Assembly (NCBI RefSeq): GCF_005491705.1
Contig: NZ_CP028092.1
Span: 2,976,001 to 3,040,000 of the forward strand
Direction: 5' to 3'
DNA from: Pontibacter sp. SGAir0037
Lineage (GTDB): Bacteria > Bacteroidota > Bacteroidia > Cytophagales > Hymenobacteraceae
Length of the DNA: 64,000 nt
Shown: positions 31,193 to 38,889 of the stretch, piece after piece
Position numbering within the stretch: the stretch's first letter is position 1
Layout of the letters: every line of letters begins with the position of its first letter
Made by a program: the position numbers and the translations under genes
The notes under the pieces: generated by a model
The model's database searches: none
Seen by the model: only the letters and a program-made list of their open reading frames with translations
What the model was told of the DNA's origin: nothing

Positions 31193-31648
31193 TTAACTGA
31201 AATAGAGGTTTGCTTCTGCTGTTCGCCTTCTGGTAAGGCCGGAGAGCACCTTGCCTCCTGCCTTATTCCATTTCAGGAATTCGTTTCGGATAGAGCCGTC
31301 AGCCGGATTAGCATTCACTTTTTTGAGCAGCGTACTGCTTTTTAAATTGGCGATGCCGCAGTTGTAGGCAAATGACACCAGGGCACTGAATTGGTTAGCT
31401 GTTAAAGGAACAGTTACAACCTTCTTTACCTGTGCCTCAAACCTTGCCACAATCAAAGCAAAGAGTTCGTTTGCGCGTTCTTGAGTGATTTTATCTCCTT
31501 TTTGAACAGGCGTATTATTCTCGTAAAAAGTATTCCCAAAACCAATTGTCCAGATTTTAGCAGGGCACTGGTAGGCATAAAGTACACACCCTTCAAAGTC
31601 GTGCATCATGTGAATGCCCGCTGGTGTGATTTTTAAGTGGTCGTTCAT
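31193..31648 (-). CDS. Endolysin, GH24 lysozyme (T4/P21 type)
   Basis: A 151-residue muramidase cleaving the peptidoglycan backbone. The catalytic triad pattern is E19 - eight residues - C28 - five residues - T34 (HDFEGCVLYAYQCPAKIWTIGFGNT); Cys in place of Asp is a known alternative in this family. Further marks are LTANQFSALVSFAYNCG and FLKWNKAGGKVLSGLTRRRTAEANLY. There is no signal peptide or SAR segment, so it relies on the holin. First gene of the lysis cassette. Confidence 0.94.
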   Translation of the reverse strand: MNDHLKITPAGIHMMHDFEGCVLYAYQCPAKIWTIGFGNTFYENNTPVQKGDKITQERANELFALIVARFEAQVKKVVTVPLTANQFSALVSFAYNCGIANLKSSTLLKKVNANPADGSIRNEFLKWNKAGGKVLSGLTRRRTAEANLYFS

Positions 31649-31659
31649 TGGGTGAAAGA

Positions 31660-32670
31660 TTAAAGGGCTGCGAATGTTTTTGAGTTAGTCGGGTTGCGGT
31701 AAACAACATTTAGCTGCTCACCTGGCTTTACATAAAGGTTACTGTTGTAGTAAGAGGCGTATTTAGTGGCTGAGGCATTGGTATTGAGGTACTCTTTCAG
31801 CTTCATTAGGTATGCCTGTCCATCGTTCCAGGCTTCCTGTACCTTTGCCTGTAGGCGCTTTTCATTGTCTACAGCGGTGCTTTTGGTGCCGCTGTCGGTA
31901 TCTTCAAGCAGGTTTACCAGCAATGCTTCCCCCTGAAAGGCAAAACCACCGGAAGTAAGGGCTTTGGTTACCACCAGGTGTGCCAGCGCAGGCTGCACGA
32001 ACAACTCAAGGAGCCTTGTGTTATCAGGCGTAAGATCTTTGTCTTTTATCTGCTCCTGCAACTCCTCAAACAGCGCAGTACCCAATACAGGCTCCAGGCT
32101 GAAACGCTCCATTTTTTTCAGGAACGGCAAAAGGTAAAGGAAAGTAAGCCTGCTGTTTCCGATGCTGTAATGCTCGTTAAACTCTGTAGTTCTATTTATC
32201 AGGTACTGACGGTACACGGTAGAAACTTCGGATTCAGCCCATGCGCTAAAATCTTCGTTATCGATGTTCTCTTCCAGGAACTCCAGCACACGCTCCATGG
32301 CATTGAAGCCTTTGCGCTGCAGCTGGCGCTGGATCATCTTTATCTGCCACTGGAAAGCCGGTTTCTCGGTATCGGTGGAGAATACATGCGCTCCCCGATC
32401 ATCAATCTGCACGTTTGCCATGGGCAGGAACTCAGCGGCGGCCAAGTTAGCTATGGCATTCTGCAGCTTTTTAAGAAGTTTGTCCTGTAGATCAGAGAGG
32501 GTTCCCTCTTCGTATTTCTGCAGCAACTCCTCGTAAAAGGCATAGCCCAACAGCTTTTTAATCTGTTCATCTTCCACCAGCAGCACATCTGCCTGTAGGG
32601 TTTGTATATCAGTGGCTACGTTTACCGAAACGTGCTCTCTGAACTCTTCTATGGTAAGTATTAGCGGCAT
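31660..32670 (-). CDS. DUF6712-like phage protein with internal duplication
   Basis: A 336-residue helical protein downstream of the portal. Two halves resemble one another: residues about 37-98 (DEQIKKLLGYAFYEELLQKY ... LAAAEFLP) and about 190-260 (LEPVLGTALFEELQEQIK ... LAHLVVTKAL). It resembles proteins I recall as DUF6712 in Bacteroidota phages. Next to the portal, with this helical repeat, a head-tail connector or adaptor role is plausible but not shown. Confidence 0.65.
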   Translation of the reverse strand: MPLILTIEEFREHVSVNVATDIQTLQADVLLVEDEQIKKLLGYAFYEELLQKYEEGTLSDLQDKLLKKLQNAIANLAAAEFLPMANVQIDDRGAHVFSTDTEKPAFQWQIKMIQRQLQRKGFNAMERVLEFLEENIDNEDFSAWAESEVSTVYRQYLINRTTEFNEHYSIGNSRLTFLYLLPFLKKMERFSLEPVLGTALFEELQEQIKDKDLTPDNTRLLELFVQPALAHLVVTKALTSGGFAFQGEALLVNLLEDTDSGTKSTAVDNEKRLQAKVQEAWNDGQAYLMKLKEYLNTNASATKYASYYNSNLYVKPGEQLNVVYRNPTNSKTFAAL

Positions 32671-32674
32671 GGTG

Positions 32675-33997
32675 TTAAGAAGCTTCTTGGTCAGATTGTT
32701 TGCCTTTGTCTAAAGTCATGATGAGCGGGTTCAGGAACCGGAAGCGCAGATTTTCGGGCCATCCGTTATAGTCTCTCACAAAATGGAGCGGCTCCAGTAC
32801 CAGGTCCTGCACGAACTTGGAGGTGCTGATAAAGTTGTTGAAGGCCACGCGGGCATCTGAGCCACTACCGGCCCCCATTCCTTTCCCTGGCGAGGCACCG
32901 TAAAGCGAAGTAGGCAAGCCTAAAGCCGTCATGATGTGAGAAGCAGCCTCCTGACTATCCTCTACATACAGGCCCGTTTTCAGCTTATCGTCTATGGCCG
33001 TAACCTTGTAAGCATTAAATTCCTGCCCTCCGTGCATGAAAGTGAGGGAAAGGATAGATTTGCCTGCTCCATCCGGACCAGTCATGATTTTATTGAAATC
33101 CTCTACTTCCTGCTTGATGATCTGGGTGCGTTCCTCTTTCGGTTTGGCATCCCAATCACCATACTTCCAGTTCCAGTACAGGCTGTGTATCTCAATAATG
33201 TATTTGATGCTCAGCTGATTTTCGAACAGCTTCTTTTTAAACTGCGGAATGGCTTTGGCTACTTCGAGCCAGCCGGTACGGCGAATGGCATTCCAGCTGG
33301 CCAGCTGGTACACTGTTTTGCCCGGGCTTGGCACCGAAATCGGGTAAATGTACTTATAGCCATCGTTGCGGGCCTTAATGGTTTCGGCAGTATCGAAGTA
33401 AGGATCAATTACCGGAACTTTGGTAGAGTTCTCCGCTGTGCCACCATCAGCCCAATTAGCGTTGATGTACAAATGATTCAGGTTTCCGTTCGTATCGGGT
33501 TTGGAATAGCGGGAATGATAGGCTTCCTGCTCACAGATTGACCAGATTTTAGAGCGATCTTTTGTCAGGATAAACTCAGGAAAGGCATTTACAAAGTAGG
33601 CCAGATCCTGCAGGGCTTCGTAGCCGTAACGCCTGCTGCGGTTTAGGAACGCTTCTACCTCCGGAATACTGGTACGCTCAAACTTTTCGGTGCCGTCTTC
33701 ATTAAAACCCGACACCAGACCATACACCAGGCCGCCACCGTACCACATATCGGTAATTTTGCGAAGACCAGAGGCCAGCACGGCATCTGATTCCACATCT
33801 TTCATTACCTCTACCGGAAACAGGTTATTCTCACCCCATAAAGCTATTTCGCCGCCACCCATCTGCTTTTCTGCGGGAGTGGTGGGCTTTGCGCCTACTT
33901 TGGGGAGCATAGCGGTACCGCCAGACAAAGCGGTTGTCTTTAGCACGGTAAACTGGGAATAGGCTACGGTTAAATCTTCGCTTACTACTGTACTCAT
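32675..33997 (-). CDS. Phage portal protein
   Basis: A 440-residue protein that should form the dodecameric channel at the capsid vertex. The mid region (RKITDMWYGGGLVYGL, LAYFVNAFPEFILTKDRSKIW) and the later HIMTALGLPTSLYGASPGKGMGAGSGSDARVAFNNFISTSKFVQDLVLEPLHFVRD have the shape of portal stem and wing helices. The ITALGLP-type loop with the following SGSDxR is typical of Bacteroidota phage portals. It starts 1 bp from the stop of the small gene before it. Confidence 0.85.
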   Translation of the reverse strand: MSTVVSEDLTVAYSQFTVLKTTALSGGTAMLPKVGAKPTTPAEKQMGGGEIALWGENNLFPVEVMKDVESDAVLASGLRKITDMWYGGGLVYGLVSGFNEDGTEKFERTSIPEVEAFLNRSRRYGYEALQDLAYFVNAFPEFILTKDRSKIWSICEQEAYHSRYSKPDTNGNLNHLYINANWADGGTAENSTKVPVIDPYFDTAETIKARNDGYKYIYPISVPSPGKTVYQLASWNAIRRTGWLEVAKAIPQFKKKLFENQLSIKYIIEIHSLYWNWKYGDWDAKPKEERTQIIKQEVEDFNKIMTGPDGAGKSILSLTFMHGGQEFNAYKVTAIDDKLKTGLYVEDSQEAASHIMTALGLPTSLYGASPGKGMGAGSGSDARVAFNNFISTSKFVQDLVLEPLHFVRDYNGWPENLRFRFLNPLIMTLDKGKQSDQEAS

Positions 33998-34329
33998 CAG
34001 ATCAGGACTTTCATGCCGTTAAATTCTGTGATGAGCCAGATATGCAGTTTCCGCTTCTGCCCGTTGGGGAGCGTGAGGTTGCGGGTTGCGTTATCGAAGT
34101 GGTTCGGATTTTTTGCCCATGAGGTGCTTTCCGGTTTCGGGTTTGCGCCTGTTGTGGCTTTGCCCTTTTTCTGTTTTATGCCGGAAAGCAAACACTGGGT
34201 GTATCGCTTGATCTCACCACCAGTTTTCCGGCGTTGATCCAGCGTTACGTAGGCAATATCGAAAGGCGTAAGGCCAGCCTGCATATGCTGCAGTACTTCC
34301 GTTAGCCGTATCACTCCTGTTGCACTCAT
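33997..34329 (-). CDS. Small phage protein, first gene of late unit 3
   Basis: A 110-residue protein (MSATGVIRLTEVLQHMQAGLTPFDIAYVTLDQRRKTGGEI). I prefer the ATG at 34329 to the GTG one codon before. The end NATRNLTLPNGQKRKLHIWLITEFNGMKVLI looks beta-rich. It overlaps the portal gene at its stop, so the two are coupled. Similar small basic proteins lie ahead of portals in related phages; function unknown. Confidence 0.65.
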   Translation of the reverse strand: MSATGVIRLTEVLQHMQAGLTPFDIAYVTLDQRRKTGGEIKRYTQCLLSGIKQKKGKATTGANPKPESTSWAKNPNHFDNATRNLTLPNGQKRKLHIWLITEFNGMKVLI

Positions 34330-34359
34330 CACTGCGAAGATGGGGCACTACAGGAGCGG

Positions 34360-34377
34360 AAAAAAGGACAGGGTTTT
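34360..34377 (-). promoter_or_regulatory. Late motif, copy 3 (portal unit)
   Basis: AAAAAAGGACAGGGTTTT on the plus strand (AAAACCCTGTCCTTTTTT in transcription sense), 31 bp before the ATG at 34329 and just after the terminator at 34400-34420. Confidence 0.65.
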
Positions 34378-34399
34378 GGAGGGGAAAGACAATAAAAAA

Positions 34400-34420
34400 A
34401 GCCCCTGCAAACCAGGGGCT
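34400..34420 (-). terminator. Terminator of the two small genes at 34428-35017
   Basis: AGCCCCTG (34400-34407) and CAGGGGCT (34413-34420) pair perfectly; on the minus strand seven T follow. It starts 8 bp beyond the stop of the 75-residue gene. Confidence 0.85.
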
Positions 34421-34427
34421 ATTTTAT

Positions 34428-34655
34428 TTACTCAAGTTCAGAAACACCTTGATAAGGAGCAATATAGGAATGTATTTTGTCTGCTAATTCACCATGTAGC
34501 CTTAATTCGAACCCTGAAACCAAAGTTAAAAATAAGCGTTGCCTCTCATTCTCTGTTTTAGGAAAGTACTCATACATCTCTACTTTATCCAGATCAACAT
34601 AGAGCTGTGAAGTGAGATTTTCTTTTTCTGTTCCTACATTTACAAATCTTGCCAT
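34428..34655 (-). CDS. Small prophage protein (75 aa)
   Basis: A 75-residue protein of unknown function (MARFVNVGTEKENLTSQLYVDLDKVEMYEYFPK). It looks like a small beta strand pair followed by a helix (ELRLHGELADKIHSYI). It lies 20 bp after the paralogue-family gene and before a strong terminator, so the two form a short unit that lacks the late motif. Confidence 0.6.
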   Translation of the reverse strand: MARFVNVGTEKENLTSQLYVDLDKVEMYEYFPKTENERQRLFLTLVSGFELRLHGELADKIHSYIAPYQGVSELE

Positions 34656-34675
34656 AGTTTTAGTGCTATTTATTA

Positions 34676-35017
34676 TTAAAGTTCAAATTCGTAATCATCC
34701 GACTCCCAAACGGTACGACAGGCGGTAAGGAAATCGTAGAGGCTGTGCAGTGTTTCAACATGATCTTCCGGAACTATAGATATCAGATCCGGCTTTTTGG
34801 CCTGTTCCACCAACACTCTAAATAATATATCCTGCAGTGGCCCTATCTCTACCTCCTGCAGAAAGCGGGAAAGTTGCAGGTAAAAGGTCTGATCTGTCGG
34901 AAGCATCTCTCTCCCACATTTCATAGTTAATACTGGCCCATTCGGAACTACTGTTACAATGGGATTGGAAAAGGCATGCATTTCTGATGGCTTTTCTGTT
35001 TTTGTGTTGTTTCGCAT
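34676..35017 (-). CDS. Small prophage protein, paralogue of the gene at 20764
   Basis: A 113-residue protein. Its core (FYLQLSRFLQEVEIGPLQDILFRVLVEQAKKPDLISIVPEDHVETLHSLYDFLTACRTVW) is related to the product of 20764-21093. The first codons are ATG CGA AAC AAC ACA, and this very sequence recurs twice more, once inverted, in the noncoding region that follows. Two family members in one phage suggest a duplicated small regulator or a pair of partners. Confidence 0.62.
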   Translation of the reverse strand: MRNNTKTEKPSEMHAFSNPIVTVVPNGPVLTMKCGREMLPTDQTFYLQLSRFLQEVEIGPLQDILFRVLVEQAKKPDLISIVPEDHVETLHSLYDFLTACRTVWESDDYEFEL

Positions 35018-35226
35018 AATAAATTAATTAAACGCATTTGCCCCGGTAGAGTGGGAGCTGCGAAACAACACAGTGGTTATTTAGGAGGCCTTACGGACAC
35101 TCCACTCCTTCTACCGAGGCAAATGCTTATTGTTATAGAAACTGATTCCCTATAAATCCACAATGCCACCCGTAAACAAATCAGATTATGTTTAAAGTGG
35201 CATCTGTCCCACTGTATTGTTTCGCA
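35003..35226. repeat. Cluster of inverted repeats in the gap between packaging and portal units
   Basis: The 350-bp gap 35018-35369 has no minus-strand gene. It holds (1) GCATTTGCCCCGGTAGA (35034-35050) against TCTACCGAGGCAAATGC (35110-35126), 16 of 17 paired; (2) TGCGAAACAACACAGTGG (35059-35076) against CCACTGTATTGTTTCGCA (35209-35226), 17 of 18 paired, with a third copy of its first 14 bases over the start codon of the gene at 34676-35017; (3) TGCCAC/GTGGCA with TAAACA/TGTTTA inside (35164-35202). It may be a packaging (cos/pac) site, an origin or a structured RNA. Confidence 0.75.
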
Positions 35227-35369
35227 CTATAAAAGTACGGAGGCAAGTGTGAAATTTTGTATACAATTTTTGAACCAATTTTGCACAGATATGTGCAATC
35301 ACAATACATATTTTTAATGAAGGAACCTTCTTTTTAATAGCTGTTGTTGGCTTCCAAAATTTGTACAAC

Positions 35370-35669
35370 ATGTATTCACCAAAAAGAAGAACCCCAGAGT
35401 GGGTAGTTAACATCTTAGGAATAGTAGTCGTGATTAGCATTATCTATCATTTAGGAAAATTTTTTATAGAATTCTTTTATTTTGATGCTTTTATAGTCAA
35501 AAAGATATTGTCTCAAAAATTTCTAGCCAACCATCTACCTAACAAGGCTTTAACCTCATTCCCTGCTCTTTTTATTCTCATTTTGCAGATTCTCACCCCG
35601 ACGTGCACTAACATAGTTTCGCAATTTCCGGAGGCTGCCACGGTGATATATGAATGGCCGCTGCCATGA
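35370..35669 (+). CDS. Small plus-strand membrane ORF within the late region
   Basis: A 99-residue ORF from ATG 35370 (MYSPKRRTPEWVVNILGIVVVISIIYHLGKFFIEFFYF). It has a positively charged N-terminus, one strong hydrophobic segment (about 12-35) and perhaps a second near 65-78. It is the only plus-strand ORF of note among the late genes, is AT-rich and ends at the terminase terminator. Such genes often encode superinfection immunity or other lysogen traits. No promoter of good quality is seen, so coding status is uncertain. Confidence 0.4.
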   Translation: MYSPKRRTPEWVVNILGIVVVISIIYHLGKFFIEFFYFDAFIVKKILSQKFLANHLPNKALTSFPALFILILQILTPTCTNIVSQFPEAATVIYEWPLP

Positions 35670-35676
35670 AACAAAA

Positions 35677-35704
35677 AAGCCGCAACCTTACGGGGCTGCG
35701 GCTT
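35677..35704 (-). terminator. Terminator of late unit 2 (terminase)
   Basis: AAGCCGCA (35677-35684) and TGCGGCTT (35697-35704) pair perfectly, with further ACC/GG pairing inside; on the minus strand TTTTTTG follows. It is 22 bp past the terminase stop. Confidence 0.85.
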
Positions 35705-35725
35705 CTCCTCTGCTTTGGCTAAAAG

Positions 35726-37366
35726 TTAGGAAGAGATAAGCACCATGTCTGAGAAGTCTGGTGTGCTGTTGGTAATCGGGTTCCTGATCGTAGCAAAGTG
35801 CAGGTCAACCGTGTCGGTGAAGTGTGTGGCCTCTTCAGCTGGTGTGCTCTCTCGCCTCTCACTTGATTTGTCTTTCTCAAATTCTCCTTTGCGGTTCTGC
35901 CTCAGCGGGGCCAGGCTCATAGCTGTAAGCACATCCTTACAGTTGTGGCGGTTAAAGCTTACCTTCTTTAAGCTACTGTCTGGTGATAGCAGGGCGTGAG
36001 CCAACTGATACCGAACCTGCGGAGAAGCTACACGCCCCAGGTCCACTACCAACACGCGCCACCCGGCAGCCCTTAAGTGCCTTACAAACTCCTCGTTAAA
36101 GGTAACGTCAGAGTTGGGCAATCTCCGGTTACCCCATTCATTGTCCTGAATAAAGTAGACCGTCTTATTGAGATGGTAGGCATAATAGGTGGTAAACAGT
36201 TCTGCCAGATCCTTTATAAGCTTAGGCCGCTTTACGTACATGCCCTTCAGGAAACGGTACTCCTTCGGTAAGTCCTGCGCTATGGTAAGCGTACTGATCC
36301 TGGTACCCCAATCGACCGCGATCCGCAAAGGCAGAGCACTCTCACAATCCCCATCCATGCGGCTGTCTACCACCGATAGCTTCTTCAGATTGAACTCCAG
36401 CCCGTTCAGGTAATCGTTGTTATAGGCATCGTAGGTGTGTCGTTTTGTATCCAGCATCGGATAAAAGCCAGCCTCCACACTGCCGGGCCTTTTATTAAGT
36501 ACCTCGGTTAAAAAGGTAAATTCCGTCAGTACATCGCGCTGCTCCTGCAGATAGGCTAGTGGTATGTTCTCCAGGTTATCAAAGATATTGGCCTCGCTGT
36601 AGTACAGTCCCTTCTTATCGGGGTAAAACCTGATCTGCTTCTTTATTTCCAGTATATCGCGCCACAGCCTAAGCCGGTACTCCTTATCGCGAGAATCTAC
36701 AAACTTTAACTGCAGATCAAGCATTTCATTGGTGAGCGTAATAAAATCGTACTTCTCCAGCAGGTATTTACCCTGATCGAGAATCCAGCGGCCTTGGTCG
36801 CCATGAGGCATGGAAGTAAAATGGAAGTGGCCCCTGTGTATCTTCAGGTGCCCGAATCTGTCTTTATTGGCCCTTAGTGTAGGCGAAACTTCATCATCGT
36901 ACTTTTCCTTATCCAGCAGCAGCGTTTCATCTGTAATAGCCCCATCTAAGTTCAAGCCACGGGCACTACCGCCGCCGCCATCCTGGCTGATCAGCACAAA
37001 GCCTGTCCCGTTAAAAAAATGGATAAAATGCTTGAAGGCTAAAGGAGACTGATAAGGCAAACTCCAGCGCCAGTTCTCCGGGGCTGATTTCCCGACAAAG
37101 AAATGCACACCCCGGTAATAACCTAAGCGCTCTAAAGCGGCAATAGTAGATGGCAGGGTTCTGGTAAGCAGCTGCTGATAGGTACGCCCCACAATGGCCC
37201 AGCAGCTCCGTGGCATTGTCTTTACAATGCCATCGATCAGGTTACCTATATCAGAAGACTTGCCGGTACCACGGCCCCAAACACTGGTGGAAGAGCTCTT
37301 CCGGGCCAGTAAGGAAAGGAGCTGTGGTTTGTTCAGCTTTAGCTGTTTTGTGTCGCGTACCACCAT
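35726..37366 (-). CDS. terL: Phage terminase large subunit
   Basis: A 546-residue DNA-packaging ATPase-nuclease. Walker A is VWGRGTGKSSD (about 30-40), Walker B and the catalytic Glu lie in LDGAITDETLLLD (about 140-152), and the RNase H-like nuclease domain begins at LRIAVDWGTRISTLTI (about 349-364), with the later acidic residues in QDNEWGNRRLPN and HFTDTVDLHFATI. It overlaps the small subunit at a single base. Its place downstream of the capsid genes is unusual. Confidence 0.93.
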   Translation of the reverse strand: MVVRDTKQLKLNKPQLLSLLARKSSSTSVWGRGTGKSSDIGNLIDGIVKTMPRSCWAIVGRTYQQLLTRTLPSTIAALERLGYYRGVHFFVGKSAPENWRWSLPYQSPLAFKHFIHFFNGTGFVLISQDGGGGSARGLNLDGAITDETLLLDKEKYDDEVSPTLRANKDRFGHLKIHRGHFHFTSMPHGDQGRWILDQGKYLLEKYDFITLTNEMLDLQLKFVDSRDKEYRLRLWRDILEIKKQIRFYPDKKGLYYSEANIFDNLENIPLAYLQEQRDVLTEFTFLTEVLNKRPGSVEAGFYPMLDTKRHTYDAYNNDYLNGLEFNLKKLSVVDSRMDGDCESALPLRIAVDWGTRISTLTIAQDLPKEYRFLKGMYVKRPKLIKDLAELFTTYYAYHLNKTVYFIQDNEWGNRRLPNSDVTFNEEFVRHLRAAGWRVLVVDLGRVASPQVRYQLAHALLSPDSSLKKVSFNRHNCKDVLTAMSLAPLRQNRKGEFEKDKSSERRESTPAEEATHFTDTVDLHFATIRNPITNSTPDFSDMVLISS

Positions 37367-37995
37367 TACTCCCGCTCCTCATCCAGTTCGTTCAGGTAAC
37401 CAAGCATTTTTTGCTCATCCAGTTGTTCTTCCTGCACCAGTTCAACTACTTCCTGAAAGTCGATGTCTTTAATACCTTTCAGGGTATTCAGATCCACCTG
37501 CTTAGAACCGATCTGAATGATGAACTGAGGCGGCTGCACCTGCTCCGGATCTACCACGCTCAGATCATCCTTATGCAAGCCTTCAATCATGATCATGTTT
37601 CGGATTTGGGCGGCATAGCCTCTGGCATCTTCAAACTTGTCGGCAAGTTGAAGCCCTTTTTTAGCCAGTTGAAGCAACGCATATCGTTTGGCCTGCCTGG
37701 TTGTTTTATTGATTTCTCCAAATAGTTCCTGGGCTGCAGCCAGATCACGGTAGGCAGTAGCACGGCTGATTGGCCTGCCTAATTCCTCCTGCTTTTCTAT
37801 GTGAATCTTGATAATATCAGAATCAAGATAATGCGCTTCGGAAAGGGCCTGAATAGCCACATAGCGTGCCCTTACCTCCTTTTCATGCAGGGTTAGCTCA
37901 TCTTCGGCTTTTTCTGATAAGAAAGAGGCTAATATTCTATCAAAGGTGTTATCCTCGGCTGTGCGCCTGGCTCTGCGGTGCTTACTGGTTGCCAT
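37366..37995 (-). CDS. Probable phage terminase small subunit
   Basis: A 209-residue protein with a basic N-terminus (MATSKHRRARRTAEDNTFDRILASFL) and an HTH-like segment SRATAYRDLAAAQELFGEINK (about 96-116), followed by helices and an acidic tail. An HTH protein just before TerL is most likely the DNA-recognition subunit. Its start overlaps the preceding gene by 14 bp and its stop overlaps terL. Confidence 0.7.
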   Translation of the reverse strand: MATSKHRRARRTAEDNTFDRILASFLSEKAEDELTLHEKEVRARYVAIQALSEAHYLDSDIIKIHIEKQEELGRPISRATAYRDLAAAQELFGEINKTTRQAKRYALLQLAKKGLQLADKFEDARGYAAQIRNMIMIEGLHKDDLSVVDPEQVQPPQFIIQIGSKQVDLNTLKGIKDIDFQEVVELVQEEQLDEQKMLGYLNELDEERE

Positions 37996-38608
37996 CTTTC
38001 AATCTCCTTTCAATTTCTTCTATGCGCTGGCAAACCAGCTGGTAATCCTCCTGCCGGTCTGGCTTATTTCGCAGCCTGCTGCGCTGGCTTTTCAGGTTAG
38101 CCAGCAGCTTAAGCATCTCAGCGCCGCTATCAGGAATGGTATACTTCGGCTCAGGGGCAGGCAAGGCTCCGTGCTGCTCTATGTACTGGAGCTGCTGCCA
38201 TAGTTCTGTTAGCCGGTCTGATATCTCCAGCACCCTTAATGCGTGCTTGTATCGATCTTCTGCCGCTAAATGCTCCATTCCCATGATAGCATGCTGCTCT
38301 TCCCGCTCCCGGTACAGCTTGTACATCTGTTCTTTTACCCTGTGGATTAGCACATGCTTTTCTGTAGTGCTGATCGGCTTTACTTTGGCAGGTTTCTCCT
38401 TTTGCAAAGGTTTTGGTACTGCGGCTGGCTTAGGAAGAGGGGCAGCAGGAAGCAAGGCTTTTAACTCGGCAAGCAGCCGCTCCCGGTTATAAACTGATTC
38501 ACCCAGGGCAAAAACCTTTTTCAAGGCCGTGCTGCTGCCGTGCTGCTCGTAAAGCTGCCTGCCGGTGGCGTAGTCGCGGTTGCTGTGAAGCCATTCCTGT
38601 ATGCTCAT
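37982..38608 (-). CDS. Phage protein with Pro/Ala linker and coiled coil; first gene of late unit 2
   Basis: A 208-residue protein. An N-terminal part (MSIQEWLHSNRDYATGRQLYEQHG) is followed by a Pro/Ala/Lys-rich linker (residues about 50-78) and a helical, coiled-coil-like C-terminal half (HRVKEQMYKLYREREEQHA, LKSQRSRLRNKPDRQEDYQLVCQRIEEIERRLKDG). Such proteins ahead of TerS are common in Bacteroidota phages; role unknown, possibly in packaging. Confidence 0.68.
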   Translation of the reverse strand: MSIQEWLHSNRDYATGRQLYEQHGSSTALKKVFALGESVYNRERLLAELKALLPAAPLPKPAAVPKPLQKEKPAKVKPISTTEKHVLIHRVKEQMYKLYREREEQHAIMGMEHLAAEDRYKHALRVLEISDRLTELWQQLQYIEQHGALPAPEPKYTIPDSGAEMLKLLANLKSQRSRLRNKPDRQEDYQLVCQRIEEIERRLKDGNQ

Positions 38609-38637
38609 GCAGCGAATTTCAAACAGTTACAGGCAGC

Positions 38638-38653
38638 AAAAAAGGACGCGGTA
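38638..38653 (-). promoter_or_regulatory. Late motif, copy 2 (terminase unit), variant
   Basis: AAAAAAAGGACGCGGT on the plus strand; in transcription sense ACCGCGTCCTTTTTTT. It differs from the other three copies in the CAGGG part (CGCGG) but has the same GTCC and T-run. It stands between the terminator at 38663-38688 and the ATG at 38608 (30 bp). Confidence 0.55.
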
Positions 38654-38662
38654 CAAATAAGA

Positions 38663-38688
38663 AAACCCCTGCATCAACAGGGGTTTTC
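38663..38688 (-). terminator. Terminator of late unit 1 (capsid unit)
   Basis: AAAACCCCTG (38663-38672) and CAGGGGTTTT (38679-38688) pair perfectly; about 27 bp past the stop of the 57-residue gene. Confidence 0.85.
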
Positions 38689-38714
38689 AGTACAAAAAAA
38701 ACAATTATGGAATA

Positions 38715-38888
38715 CTATTTCTTTCGGCGCTTCGGCAACAGGTAAGGAAAGTTGCCTGAAGCTACCAGGGCATTAGCCTCTGAGAGGGTAAGTTCGCAAA
38801 GATTGATCAGACGGCCCCGCCAATCCACTTTCGTGTGATGGGTACCGAACTCATACTTCCTTGCTACTTCCGGCTTCAGCTTTGGCAT
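38715..38888 (-). CDS. Small phage structural-region protein (57 aa)
   Basis: A 57-residue ORF, starting MPKLKPEVARKYEFGTHHTKVDW and ending ANALVASGNFPYLLPKRRKK. A clear Shine-Dalgarno, AGGAGG, lies 6 bp before the ATG, and the ORF fills the space between the 178-residue gene and the terminator. The LTLSEANALVASGNFPYL ending looks like the short C-terminal element found in small phage proteins of the head-tail region. Function unknown. Confidence 0.7.
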   Translation of the reverse strand: MPKLKPEVARKYEFGTHHTKVDWRGRLINLCELTLSEANALVASGNFPYLLPKRRKK

Positions 38889-38889
38889 C

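Noticed and set aside
32936..33541. 201-codon plus-strand ORF in the portal region
   Set aside because: Antisense shadow of the portal gene.
35192..35440. 82-codon minus-strand ORF
   Set aside because: Lies across the inverted-repeat region and against the plus-strand membrane ORF; low-quality sequence and no sensible start context.
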